In this document: positions 52,039 to 62,563 of the stretch, piece after piece
Layout: the number at the start of each line of letters is the position of its first letter
Position numbering within the stretch: position 1 is the stretch's first letter
From: Undaria pinnatifida
Lineage: Eukaryota; Sar; Phaeophyceae; Laminariales; Alariaceae
Reading direction: 5' to 3'
Assembly (NCBI GenBank): GCA_012845835.1
Contig: JABAKD010000029.1
Location: 2,940,970-3,004,969 of the forward strand
Length of the DNA stretch: 64,000 bases
Translations under genes and position numbers: made by a program
Notes under the pieces: model-generated
Told to the model about the DNA's origin: nothing
What the model saw: only the letters and a program-made list of their open reading frames with translations
Database searches by the model: none

Positions 52039-54112
52039 AGCACCTGTTTTCCATTACTGACCGGTAAATGGGCTTCCTTTTCCAAACGAGTACTCGGCTC
52101 AGGCGGTACAAGAGATCGGAACGCACATGGTCTCAAGCAATGCTGCCAGCAGGAGACATGTCAATCAAGGCAGAACGTGCGTTTTCAAGGCTTTCGGCCC
52201 GAGTATTCCACACTACAGAGACCGAAATATCTAGTGTCGGTCAAGGCAAACCGGGGGAGCTTTACGGTCTATAGATATCAAGGGGTGAGAGTGTTGTATC
52301 TGCCATATCTTTTCGTGCGAGAGGGGTGGGGTTTGAGGTGATAAGATGGCGTTACGCTGCTTCCCGCAGTCGAAGTTTACTGGAAAGTTACCACAATCGG
52401 CCAATGATATTGCCGCGCTTAACTACAGCAAAGACAATGGAGGTCTGCGATGTGAACGAGAGAGATATCGTGGGCGTCTTCGCAGGATGACCAATACCGC
52501 TTCCCGGAGTCAAAATGTACACAGAACTACCCAAACCGGCCTAATGCCACTGGCCCAATCCACCACCGCAAACACGCGGGAGGTTCGTAGTGGTGCCATT
52601 TCCCATTTTTCGATGTTCACTCTGGCCTTCCAGCTCAACTTGTATCTTGTAAGAAGTTGTACCGTGAGCAACCTTCTCGACAAGCCGTGGTCACGGGTGT
52701 CTTCCTTTCTCCCCCCTCGCCCCGCGCATGTCTTCCATGTATTTATCGCTCATAGGATTTGGCATTTTATCACCTTTCAGCATCTTATGCTCGTCGGTTT
52801 TCATCGATTTTGTGCTAACTCACGCTCTACAAACGACATGTTGTGGGTGCGCAACAGATACCAGGTATCAGGTATGCAATACACGTGACCGATTTCCTGA
52901 GTCTTGACCTACCGGTAATTTGACCCAAGTCGTTCAAATAAAAGTACCGCACTAAATTGTCGCCAACAGCAACGAGAGACTTTCGTGATGACGAGACCGC
53001 GATGGATGGCGGCGGCAAACTGCCATAAAAAACGTCTGAATGGCTTTCTGAAGCCGATGGCGACATGCATTCCGGAGCATGACTGCGTAGATTTGGACAT
53101 TCACCTTACTTCCGTGCCTATTCTGTGGGGGTCTTCCGATAGTGCCGGTGGAATAGCGCCACGACTGTTTAGAGTGCTGATGAAATCGCTTGGCACTGCT
53201 GCAACCCTCTCGATAGAATAACCCTCCTACCGGAAGAGTGCCGGTATATTTGGCTGGCACATTCCGGCGCGATTGGGAACCCCCCAAGGCGAGTGGGTGC
53301 TGCATCCATGGTGTTGGGCGAAGGCCATTTTCTTCAATAGTGTTACGTTGATGTTACAGTGTAGTTCGAGCAATGAGCGATCACAGTAAAGCAGGATGCA
53401 GATTTTATTGATGTAAAGACTATGAGCGCGTGGTCGACCCAAGGGATCCGAACATATATATTCATTCAACAACGGGCTCGACATAATATTTAGGTGTACC
53501 GAGTCATCCCACCATAGGGGTTGCCTTTTTTGGACCAAAGCGTTCCTGGTAATGTTACGGCTGAGCTCCTTAAAGGACAATCTACCGGTTAAGTCTAACG
53601 CCCTTAGGAGTACAATTTGTTTTGGGACTAAGGCATAGGCGCTTCATCGGGTTGCGCGAACGGATGCTTTCGAAGTCATGTAGTATCGGGTGATGATGAT
53701 GGCGATGGTGAGATATTGAGCTCCTCGCGTTATGAGCTCAGAAAATTCTTCAAATTTGCTACCTCCCAACCCTACCGCAGGGGACCGGTCTACCAACAAC
53801 ACCGTATCAAGGCGTTTGCGGCCTTGCAGCATCATACAAAACACCTATGTACAAGGAACAGAACAGAGGCATATAGGAGCGTGAACTAATTTTTCCATCA
53901 CAAGGAAACCCCGCTAGTCATCCTGGAATTTTAGCTTTCATTTAATATCATAGCACCAAGCGCATCGGGCGATGGACACCATCTTACGTCTGCATGCGCA
54001 AAAAGATCCTTTTTACGGGGATTTTATAGCAAAAAAAAGTCGTTTTTTTAACCGACACCCCCGGCTATGGAAGGGGGTTGACGTTTGGGGGATATTTTCG
54101 CAGTTGGCGACT
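52039..54112. other. Repetitive non-coding region
   Basis: 52346-52580 has two loose copies of a 130-bp unit ('ccgcttcccg(c/g)agtc(g/a)aa', 'cccaa(t/a)cggcc', 'cac(c/a)gcaaa'). 53110-53290 repeats a block of 8625-8800. The plus-strand frame at 52346-52888 spans these and looks accidental. An upstream glycosyltransferase exon may be hidden here but was not found. Confidence 0.35.
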
Positions 54113-54367
54113 GATTCTGCGATAGCCTCCCCCAAAACCGGCGACGATGTTCTATACCGAACATTTCATGGTCGCTCGACACGAAGAAGGGTTGTACGAA
54201 AACACTATCTTAACCTCTTTTTTTTCGTTCGCGAAGGGTTATCGAACGGTTGTGACTTCGGGGTGTGGCAACGGGAACTGTATTTCAGGAGATACGGCGG
54301 GGAGCTGATTTCAAAACCAACCGTCGATTTCGTTAAAGCAAAGTTGGGGGGGCTACGGTAGAACGAA
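54113..54367. mobile_element. MITE family E, next to assembly gap
   Basis: 255 bp, GATTCTGCGATAGCCTCCCC to GGGGGGGCTACGGTAGAAC, with 'tttcatggtcgctcgacacg', 'gtgacttcggggtgtgg' and 'gtatttcaggagatac'. It ends 7 bp before the N run. Confidence 0.85.
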
Positions 54368-54374
54368 CCCCTGG

Positions 54375-54874
54375 NNNNNNNNNNNNNNNNNNNNNNNNNN
54401 NNNNNNNNNNNNNNNNNNNNNNNNNNNNNNNNNNNNNNNNNNNNNNNNNNNNNNNNNNNNNNNNNNNNNNNNNNNNNNNNNNNNNNNNNNNNNNNNNNNN
54501 NNNNNNNNNNNNNNNNNNNNNNNNNNNNNNNNNNNNNNNNNNNNNNNNNNNNNNNNNNNNNNNNNNNNNNNNNNNNNNNNNNNNNNNNNNNNNNNNNNNN
54601 NNNNNNNNNNNNNNNNNNNNNNNNNNNNNNNNNNNNNNNNNNNNNNNNNNNNNNNNNNNNNNNNNNNNNNNNNNNNNNNNNNNNNNNNNNNNNNNNNNNN
54701 NNNNNNNNNNNNNNNNNNNNNNNNNNNNNNNNNNNNNNNNNNNNNNNNNNNNNNNNNNNNNNNNNNNNNNNNNNNNNNNNNNNNNNNNNNNNNNNNNNNN
54801 NNNNNNNNNNNNNNNNNNNNNNNNNNNNNNNNNNNNNNNNNNNNNNNNNNNNNNNNNNNNNNNNNNNNNNNNNN
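54375..54874. other. Assembly gap of 500 N
   Basis: Exactly 500 undetermined bases, probably a placeholder size. MITE E lies on the left and a family A repeat on the right, so the gap is likely repeat-caused. Confidence 0.99.
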
Positions 54875-54879
54875 CACCC

Positions 54880-55185
54880 CCTCACCGGTTATTCGACTTA
54901 CAAGATTCACTTGATAAAAGGATACATTTCCCTTCACAGCTGTCAGATTTTGTCCCCCTCAGAAACGGGTTTTATAGTTTCCGCGCACAGACTGACTAAA
55001 ATCATCCTGTTGACCCTGGTAGCTACACTGTAGTTGTAAGGGGAGTCGCCGACCTATATCCTTAATGAGGACACACAACTCGTAATGCGCGCGATCGGAG
55101 TATCACACACAGCTTGCAAAGATGAGTTTCGACGAAATCTTCGATCTCACAGCTGGAGTGTATTTTCATTTTTTATAATATATTG
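54880..55185 (+). repeat. Dispersed repeat family A, reference copy
   Basis: The most complete copy: 'ccggttattcgacttacaag', 'cacagctgtcagattttgtc', 'gaaacgggttttatagtttc', 'tacactgtagttgtaagggg', 'tatatccttaatgaggacac', 'cttgcaaagatgagtttcga' and 'cagctggagtgtattttcat'. No clear terminal inverted repeats or tail. Confidence 0.85.
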
Positions 55186-55230
55186 AAATGCTCGCCCCCC
55201 CGCCCCCGCCCCCCGATCACTCCGGAGTAT
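55186..55230. repeat. C-rich end shared with 8.0 kb
   Basis: 'aaatgctcgcccccccgccc' up to 'gatcactc' is the exact reverse complement of the G-rich flank at about 8010-8045, extending the match beyond family A. Confidence 0.8.
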
Positions 55231-55302
55231 CACTTTACAGGTTTTTTTAAGCTGTATTTCGTGTTTTTGAGTGTGTGTTTTTTCGTCAAATCGCGAGTCC
55301 CT

Positions 55303-55378
55303 AACCCTGACCCTAACCCTAACCCTAACCCCAACCCTTACCCTAACCCTAACGCTAACCCTAACGCTAACCCTACGC
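55303..55378. repeat. Interstitial telomere-like CCCTAA repeats
   Basis: About twelve hexamers, mostly CCCTAA with CCCTGA, CCCCAA and AACGCT variants. It matches TTAGGG-type telomeres on the other strand. Sequence variants show it is not a live chromosome end. Confidence 0.9.
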
Positions 55379-55812
55379 CAGCCTCGGGCTCCGACCCGAG
55401 CGGCTTCGCCGCGCGTATTGGAAACACTGACAAGAAAAATGTGCGGACCACCTCAAACATCGAAATGTGTTTGGTACTTAGTCTAATCTGGTATCATTTG
55501 TGGGGCGAGAACATCGCAAAGGCTACTGGAAATTATCACGTTTACTTATGTCAAGGGAAGGCAGCCAAGAGACAACACACTCAAAAAGGACCTTGGTTCC
55601 TAAAGCCCAAGCGCCGGGCGTGTGTTGGTGTGAGAATTTTGACAATGAGAAGAGCACGTAGTAAACAACGAGGGCGCCCTAACTTGAAGTATAAAGACAG
55701 TCAACGCACAAGCACCGTTACCAATAGCACCACCACCGCCGTGAAGCATTTGCGATATGTGCTACTTTCTCTCGTGTCACATCATGTTGCTGGTGCATCT
55801 GTCGATTATTGA
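55379..55812 (+). CDS. Possible gene remnant or exon, about 144 codons
   Basis: The frame continues out of the telomere-like tract and reads ARIGNTDKKNVRTTSNIEMC, then LVLSLIWYHLWGENIAKATG, then a basic part (KPKRRACVGVRILTMRRARS) and a Ser/Thr-rich end, with a stop at 55812. The first segment looks genuinely coding. The start upstream of it (55183) is in repeats and is not credible. The family was not recognised. Confidence 0.3.
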
Positions 55813-56814
55813 ACGACCTTTTTGTACAATAATTATTCCCTGCACAGCAACAAACACCCGGTCGAATCTACTGCCGCAGCAATGCCCTGGGCTGCGACGA
55901 GGCGCGGCATGCGTTGGTCAGGGCATTTCCGACTGACTGGGTTGTTGAACTGAAAACCAACCAAAGCAATAAAACAAACTACTTGAAATCGGTCATCATC
56001 TATGTTGTCCTTTTCAAAATTATTCGAGATATACCGAGGCCATGATGGGATTATTCATCGATCGGACCTGCACCTTCGTGAATTTCAAAAAACCATCGCT
56101 TGGGAAGGTAGATATAACATTTTAGCTGTGACTACTATTCTATAACGTGCCCAACATATTCGGATATCGTACACAATTGGCATGTTGCCGCTACTGACAT
56201 GCGTTCTAGATGTATGTACCCAGAGTACTATTATGTTAGTGTGCTACCGAAAGTCATATAAACCCACCGAGTCGGAATGAAGAATTGTCGCCCCTGTTTC
56301 TCCGTAGCAGCAGCAGAATGACCAGCACCACAACGCCACCTTCAATGCAGCGAGCCTCATGGTTCCACCCAAACGCTAACCCTAGCCCTCTGGCGAATAG
56401 TCGTGGTGCGTGTGGCAGGAATAATTACAACGCGAACGGTGCCCACAAATCCCCTGTCAATTGCGAGCATTATTAGTATTTGCTATATATGCGACACTGT
56501 ACAACAGCTGATCTTCAGCGTTGACCAGTCATAAAACAGGTCGATGTCCCCGATGGCGTACTAGCTGAGCCTCGTCCCTACTACAAAACTCCAAGCCACT
56601 GTTTCAAGTCTCCCTGAGTGCATACTCTCGTTCCCTTTGGGGTGTGCTCTTGTTTAACAAGTGACTTTTCGCGAATAGCGCGAGAGCGTGAATACATACG
56701 CAAAATTCGATGGGGGGAGTCGACGCGCATGTGCACAGCTAAGCTGGCAAAAAAGTGGGGACGCTGAAATAACCCTTTTGCGCGATGAAAATCAAGGCAC
56801 GTACCCGGGGATGA
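55813..56814. other. Unassigned region
   Basis: Short frames only. A 63-codon plus frame at 56285-56476 is unremarkable. No repeats of the families in this window were recognised. Confidence 0.25.
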
Positions 56815-56970
56815 GAAGCGAAGGCACACGTAACAGCGGCACGGCTTGTTGAGAAGGTCGCCGCTGAGAGTGTAAAAAGCTCTGACGACTTGAATGGGAC
56901 GGTAAAAGTGATGCTTGATAAAGAAGGAAAAAGTTTGCCGGAAACAACGAGAAAGACACGAAGAAAATAA
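56815..56970 (+). CDS. Possible terminal exon, basic C-terminus
   Basis: An open frame without ATG reads EAKAHVTAARLVEKVAAESV, then KSSDDLNGTVKVMLDKEGKS, then LPETTRKTRRK and stop. The charged, helical composition is typical of coding sequence and quite unlike the opposite-strand frame (Cys/Phe-rich, 135 codons), which I reject. The acceptor is unclear (AG at 56815-56816 or upstream). No partner exons were found. Confidence 0.3.
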   Translation, partial: EAKAHVTAARLVEKVAAESVKSSDDLNGTVKVMLDKEGKSLPETTRKTRRK

Positions 56971-57219
56971 AAAGGCCAACCTACACACATGAAGCCGACG
57001 TCGTTTAGTCTGTATGCTTACCCCGGTATATCCTTCTTTGGGTGTTGAGCTGGATGACCAGAGCGATGGTTTTACCCGCCCCCCTCCAAAAAAAAAAGGT
57101 AAGAAGTTGTCACATAAACCTGTTTTTGTTTCGTGAAGAATGACGGGTATTAATGCATGAGTACACTACTACTCGTACTATAATAAGTGCCAAGCATTTT
57201 TTCCCTATCTTTCCTTGCT

Positions 57220-57840
57220 TTCTTCTCTTCAAGTTTTTGTTCCACTCTTTTTTATTTTTCTTCTCTTCTTTTCTTTTCTTTTATGGTTCTTTCCTTTCCT
57301 TTCCTTCCCTTTCCTTTCCTTTCCCTTCCTTTCCCTTCCTTTCCTTTCCTTTCCTTTCCTTTCCTTTCCTTTCCTTTCCTTTCCTTTCCTTTCCTTTCCT
57401 TTAATTTCCTTTGCTTTGCTCTCCTTTTTTCTTCTCTTTTTTCTCTCCTTTTCTTTTCTTTTCTTTTCTTTTCTTTTCTTTTCTTTTCTTTTCTTTTCTT
57501 TTCTTTTCTTTTCTTTTCTTTTCTTTTCTTTTTTTTTCTTTTCTTTTCTTTTCTTTTCTTTTCTTTTCTTTTCTGTTCTTTTCTTTTCTTTTCTTGTCTT
57601 TTCCTTCCTTGTCTTTCGTTTTGTTTTGTTTTGTTTTGTTTTGTCTTGTTTTGTTTTGTCTCGTTTGTCTTGTCTTGTCTTGTTTTGTTTTGTTTTGTTT
57701 TGTTTTGTCTTGTTTTGTCTTGTTTTGTTTCATTTTGTTTTGTTTGTTTCCTTTCCTTTCCTATTCGTTACTCTTCTTTTTTTTCTTTTCCTTTTTTTCT
57801 TGTCTTCGTTTATTGTCTTTGTATGCTTTTCATTTTCCTC
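57220..57840. repeat. Pyrimidine microsatellite complex
   Basis: CCTTT repeats (about 57290-57410), then TTTTC repeats (about 57445-57600), then GTTTT/GTCTT repeats (57613-57740). Long frames on both strands (Phe/Leu/Ser on plus, Lys/Glu/Arg on minus) are artefacts. Confidence 0.97.
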
Positions 57841-57980
57841 GGATCTTTCGTAAGCACTCGTATTGATGGCGCTCTATGGCTGGTTGGTTGATAATATTCG
57901 TTACCCCCGCCCCCCCCGGCCAGCGAGACCACTCTGTGTTCGCTTATTTCGTGTAATACCAATACGTGGTTGCGACCAAT

Positions 57981-58240
57981 GCCACGTACGACCGAAAGGG
58001 AGTCCCGTTTGGGGCATTTTTTTGCAGTTTGTCTCGGGGTCACTCGCGTGAGTGACACCCCCCTGTGCCTTGCGATCAGGGTCTGAGGCTTTCGTGCTGT
58101 TTTAATTTGTTCAATATGAATCCCCGACGGGATGGTTAGCTACGCCGTGCCAAACGAATTGCCTAATTAGTAACGTGTTTGTGTCAGTGCGGTGGTACTA
58201 CAGCGTCACTCGTGCGAGTGTGATAGTATGATAGTATGAC
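57981..58240. mobile_element. MITE family P
   Basis: 'gtctcggggtcactcgcgtg', 'tgtgccttgcgatcaggg', 'tatgaatccccgacgggatg', 'gccaaacgaattgcc' and 'gcgtcactcgtgcgagtgtg'. The right end runs into a TATGATAG microsatellite. Confidence 0.75.
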
Positions 58241-58286
58241 AGTATGATAGCGCAATGTCCGGTGGGGAAATTGGGGGTACATCATA

Positions 58287-58289
58287 GCG

Positions 58290-58337
<48 letters not shown>

Positions 58338-58381
58338 CCACCATCATCATCATCATCATCATCACCATCACCATCATCATT

Positions 58382-58412
<31 letters not shown>

Positions 58413-58445
58413 CCATCATCACCATCACCATCATCCCATCTCATC

Positions 58446-58476
<31 letters not shown>

Positions 58477-58542
58477 CCCATCATCATCATCATCATCATC
58501 ATCACCATCACCATTATCATCATCATCATCATCATCATCACC
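58287..58542. repeat. CAT trinucleotide microsatellite
   Basis: About 85 CAT (with CAC) triplets, interrupted a few times. Translates as poly-Ile, poly-His or poly-Ser on plus and poly-Asp or poly-Met on minus; not a gene. Confidence 0.97.
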
Positions 58543-58650
58543 CCCCCCACTAATAGCATACCACGTGGCCTTGATCTCGCCCTGTTCTGTTTTGCCTATA
58601 TCGGACGCGTGCATTTTTTTTTGTTTTATTCATGGTTAACGCCTCTACAC

Positions 58651-58722
58651 TGGAAAACCCTTTTGTGGGACAAATTTACCCAAAGTTAGTATAGGGAGAG
58701 GGATATTGGGGCTCTAAATGGG
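58651..58722. mobile_element. Worn D-type TTAA element
   Basis: 'ctggaaaacccttttgtggg', 'agttagtatagggagagg' and 'ttggggctctaaatgg' follow the reverse of the 9509-9590 element. Ends are decayed. Confidence 0.5.
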
Positions 58723-60058
58723 TAGGTCGGTAGCGGTTTTTAGGCGGACTCACGTGGAGCGGTATCGCAATACGGCGGTACTTGTTTTGGCCCGGTAGAT
58801 GGTATTTCAGTTTCGGCGGTAACGGCTCTGGCGGTAAGCGGTAATTACAAATATTTATGGTGGTACATTTTTTCGGCGGTAATTGTTTTCGCGGTCAGGC
58901 GGTTTTTCGGTTTTTGGCGATATTTTTTCTACGGTTGGCGGTAAATGTAAAACGTGGTGATATTTTATCGGCGGTAATGCAACACAGTGGTATTGGTTTT
59001 GGCGGTAGCCGCTTTTTCGTTATACGGTGGAAACGTAAACGTAAACCCAAATATTGGGGGCGGGGTTGCGGTTCCTCGTAGCTATGGTTTGGGAGCTCGA
59101 ACATCTTTCTGACCGTGAGTCTTGATCCCTTTGAACGGTTGGTTGGTTTGTACGGCTTTCTAGGGTGAAGAATCAGTACGGACACTGGGTGTGCTGGATG
59201 TCGACGAGTAGAAGAACGGTTTAATGTGAAGAACACACACACACACACACGGCGATTTCATAGGAGAAATCAAGGCCAGCCAACGGAAACAGTGCGGTTA
59301 CCTGTTTCACCATGAATGGACTTGAGCAGCCTCTTGCGAAACGCACGACCAGAAAGGGCAACACAGCGGTAGTACCACCCTGAAACCACAATGATAATAT
59401 ACTAATCGAATGCCTTGATGTATGAAATGATAAGTTGCCAGCAATGGTTCTCCTGGGTGGGTATATCCCAGCCTCGTCCAAATCCCCCTTTCCACTTTTT
59501 TGTCCCTACACACTATTAAGAGTTCTCCCCGCCTCACACCACAAGAGCTGCTGGCCTACCAGACGCCAGCAACAACAACTGATGATTGTCATAGTCTAAG
59601 GAAAATTGTCACGCCTAGATACATCAACCGTATGTCACTTCTACAAGGCAAGGTCAACCACAAGATGCTTTAGACCTCTCCTCTTGCGCCGCCGCCGATT
59701 CTTGCGCACTCTTGGCTAACCTACCTAGCTCGCGCCAGTGCTTTCGCCGCGTCCAACTCGCGGACCTCGTCAACCATGTGCCTGTTCATTCAGCTGCGAA
59801 TGAAAATCATGCGCTCGACCTTGCTTGCAAGCTTGTTGTTGATGTGTTGGTAGTTGGCGGTACTTTCCGGGCGGTATCGAGAGTTGGCGGTAATGCTTCG
59901 GCGGCAGGCGGTAATAACACTTATTATGGCGGTATTCTCTTCGGCGGTACGATATTTTTTTGGCGGTAGGCTGTATTTCGGTGTTTCGCGGTAACGACTT
60001 TGGCGGTAGGCGTTAATTACACAATACGGCGGTAAACCGCGGAATTACCGGAACCACC
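58723..60058. mobile_element. Non-autonomous DNA element with GGCGGTA subterminal arrays
   Basis: Both flanks, about 58723-59050 and 59840-60058, carry roughly ten copies each of GGCGGTA or close variants, in the same orientation. The outer ends are approximately inverted (GGGTAGGTCGGTAGCGG at the left; the reverse complement of the right end reads GGGTGGTTCCGGTAATTCC). The 790-bp centre is unrelated and includes an (AC)n run at 59229-59250. Dense short subterminal motifs are typical transposase-binding arrays of hAT- and CACTA-like elements (established); membership of either is inference. No transposase is encoded. Confidence 0.55.
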
Positions 60059-60445
60059 CACTAGGGCGATAATTTCACGGCGAGAATAACACCGGCCTCA
60101 ATGAGGGCGCCCGGACACTGTTTTTTCGACACCTCATACAACAAAGATCAAAATGAAAAACTAACAGGAATGCTGTGATCCCAGGGCGATTTAGACCAAA
60201 CTGAGTTATTAATTTTCATTTTTATTTTCCATTTTTAGATAACTTGGTTTTAGATAGACCCCCCCCCTCCAGGGTGGTTTTCTATCCCGACCATTTTTGA
60301 TGTGAGGTGTATGCTACACCAATCTCCGGGCACCCTCGACCTTAACCCTGTGGTTCATTCCGTAACGCTGTGTGTGTCGCCTGCCTTTACCTCGGTACAT
60401 ACCCCCTCTGCTGGCGAGTTATCTTCCTTGCTTCGTTTTGCATAT
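60059..60445. other. Unassigned spacer
   Basis: AT-rich around 60200-60240 with a poly-C run at 60260. Nothing was recognised. Confidence 0.25.
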
Positions 60446-60725
60446 GACCCGTGCCACGATAGAGGTGTAAATAGCACTTTTTAACTGTAATGCTTTTTGA
60501 ACGACGTGGCTCCTTACCCTACTAATACCATACTAATACTATCGTCGGAAAAACAAGGCCTTACCTGGTACATTTTCGCATGATTCTCGACGTGTACCCC
60601 TAGGCCATGGGATTTTTCATCCGTGATCAAGCAGGTTTCGTTTTTCCAAATCAGTTTTTTTTCCAAATTGAGGGGTAGTACTAGAAAAAAAAGTGGTTGG
60701 TGCACCCTGTACCGTAGCATGTGTC
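60446..60725. mobile_element. MITE family C
   Basis: 280 bp: GACCCGTGCCACGATAGAGG to CCCTGTACCGTAGCATGTGTC, with 'gacgtggctccttaccctac', 'actatcgtcggaaa', 'taggccatgggatttttcat' and 'ccaaatcagtttttt'. Confidence 0.85.
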
Positions 60726-60834
60726 ATTCATTGCTCGATATCGTTGTTGTTTTCTTTCTTCCTTTTCCGCCCCTAACATTAGCCCACTCTAACCCCGGGT
60801 GAGTGTTGTATCCCAATGTGGGGATGAGACCCAG

Positions 60835-61161
60835 GCTACGACAGGGAGGGGTCCCTTTTTTTTATTATTTTTTTCGGTGGCCCGAAGTCTCTCGCGATCT
60901 TAAGACACCCCCCCCCCCCCCCCTGTTCCTTTGCGATCTCAAGTCTCAAGCTTGTGTTTCTTTTCGTTTTAAATTTCGCGGACATGAATCCGCAATGCCA
61001 TAGGTAGTCAAAGATCTGCGCCAAGCATATCGTGTACAGCCGTTTCGTCAGCGAGTTACAGGGTCACTCGTACGTGCGAGTATGGTATGATGGTATGATG
61101 GTATGATACCTCATACCCAGAAGTGAAAACACGGGGGGGGGTACGCCCTACCGTACGTAGC
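60835..61161. mobile_element. MITE family P
   Basis: From GCTACGACAGGGAGGGG to CGCCCTACCGTACGTAGC. Contains poly-C, 'gttcctttgcgatctc', 'gacatgaatccgcaatgcc', 'ctgcgccaagc' and 'gggtcactcgtacgtgcga', then a TGGTATGA run. Confidence 0.75.
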
Positions 61162-61239
61162 CTTGTTCGAGAACGGTAATAAAATCCTCGCCTTGCACAT
61201 TGCTTTGTTTCCCTGGCATTTGGCATACCAGGTACCAGG

Positions 61240-61640
61240 TATTGATAGGCGGTTTCAGCTGAGTCTTGAACGTGCACCATGGTATGGTGTGTACCAGTAT
61301 GCGACTGATACGTACGCGCGCTGACTGCTGATTTCACTTTTTACCTTTTTTGGTGGCGGATATACGACTTGCTTTAGCTCTGCCATGATGTATACGAACC
61401 GCGTTTGGAATGTTTTTCGTTTTTCCTCAGGCATTTTTCCACTTCAAAGTGAACTGAGCCTGTTCTGTGACCACGCGGACTTGTTTATTCGCGATAATGT
61501 AATAAAAACAACAACAGCAATGCGTTTCTGGCAATCTTCATGTACAAAAGGCGAAGGCTTACATGTGACGCCACAGATCGCTTTCACGCGAGAGAGCATC
61601 AAGGTTCAGTAGAAGGTTCGTCAATCCACACTCGCGCGGT
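61240..61640. repeat. Diverged unit of the 0.7-kb terminal tandem duplication
   Basis: Shares 'tgtaccagta(t)gcga', 'ctgatttcactttt', 'gg(t)ggcgga', 'gcctgttctgtgaccacg..ga' and 'cttg' blocks in the same order with the units at 63060 and 63775. It is separated from them by the LINE fragment and MITE C. Confidence 0.5.
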
Positions 61641-61759
61641 GCCGCGATTATCATGGTATTGTTCGCTGAACACATCATGAAGAGTGGTTCCAAGCACAGC
61701 ATTGTTGGTAGTCGGCCCTGTCAGTGTGTTGGTATGTGGCAGCGGGAAATACGGGCGCT

Positions 61760-62288
61760 CTGGCGGAGGTCGGCACTACTCCGCGTACGGTCACTGATGG
61801 CTGTTCCCACCTGTGCCCAGCGATTACACAGGCACTATAATAGCAGGCAACCGGCGCTATTCAAACGGTGCAGCAGAGAGAACACTCCTGTCGGCATGCT
61901 ACGACGGGTTCTTCACTCCATGCTCCTCCGATGCCTCGGATGGCGGAAACGGAAGCGCGACGACCACACCCTATCGTACGCAGACGCTCTTGCCAAGACA
62001 GTTTCCGAGAGCATATGAGGCGATAGTGCGCAAACGGAAGATGTTGTTTGCGAGATTCGTGGCACGTATGGGGGAGGGACGTCCGCCACAGAAGGTGATG
62101 TTTGGGGAGCTTGTTGGGGGTAAGGGCTGCTCAGCTGGGCAAGAGGAGGGCTGGATGGTTCACCTGAAGGAGGATATTATGTCGAGACTCGGTCTTTGGG
62201 ATGAAGTGCGAAGGGAGTGAGTGGCGAAAGGCTGCAAAGAAGGCCGGCAGATGGTTTCGACGGGTAGACGAGGGAGCAGAGCCATTCA
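61760..62288 (+). pseudogene. LINE (non-LTR) reverse-transcriptase ORF, 3' fragment
   Basis: C-terminal part of a LINE polyprotein downstream of the RT core. Recognisable segments are HSMLLRCLGWRKRKRDDHTL/SYADALAKT (frame ending about 62018), then RKRKMLFARFVARMGEGRPP, QKVMFGELVGGKG and EEGWMVHLKEDIMSRLG (frame ending 62220), then CEGSEWRKAAKKAGRWFRRV/DEGAEPF in a third frame up to the MITE at 62289. So there are at least two frameshifts and the fragment is inactive. The '(F)A.FVARMG..R.P..VMFGE..GGKG' segment is a familiar motif of LINEs in algae and other protists. The RT catalytic region itself is absent. Confidence 0.7.
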
Positions 62289-62563
62289 GACGCATGATAC
62301 GATAGAGGTATAACTTTTTTTGGCGAAAATGGTTTCTGATTGACGGGGCTCTCCTCAGCCTGCTAATAATGCGATCGTCGGAAATACAAGGCCACTTCTT
62401 TTGCTGCCGTGATTCTCGTTGTGTACCTAGGCCATGGGATTTTCCTCCCCGGTAGGTATCAGTTTTGGTTTTCTCCAAATCAGTTTTTGGGCAGAGGTCT
62501 TAAGCTGCCAAATTGAGAAACCTCAGAAAAAACGTGGTGCACCTCTCTATCGTAGCACGCGTC
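62289..62563. mobile_element. MITE family C, intact-looking copy
   Basis: 275 bp, GACGCATGATACGATAGAGG to CTCTATCGTAGCACGCGTC. It contains the unfilled TTAA site ('gtcttaagctgcc') that is occupied by the D element in the 9276 copy. It directly truncates the LINE fragment. Confidence 0.87.

Noticed and set aside
52346-52888. 181-codon plus frame
   Set aside because: Spans two loose copies of a 130-bp repeat, with no recognisable domain.
54205-54937. Two long minus frames of 226 and 194 codons
   Set aside because: They exist only because the 500 N of the gap contain no stop.
56581-56988. 135-codon minus frame rich in Cys and Phe
   Set aside because: The plus strand of the same interval reads as a charged helical peptide ending in a stop, which is more protein-like.
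57187-57891. Phe/Leu/Ser-rich frames of 212-234 codons and a Lys/Arg frame on the other strand
   Set aside because: Pyrimidine microsatellite translated; not membrane proteins.
58184-58639. Poly-Asp and poly-Ile frames
   Set aside because: CAT trinucleotide microsatellite.
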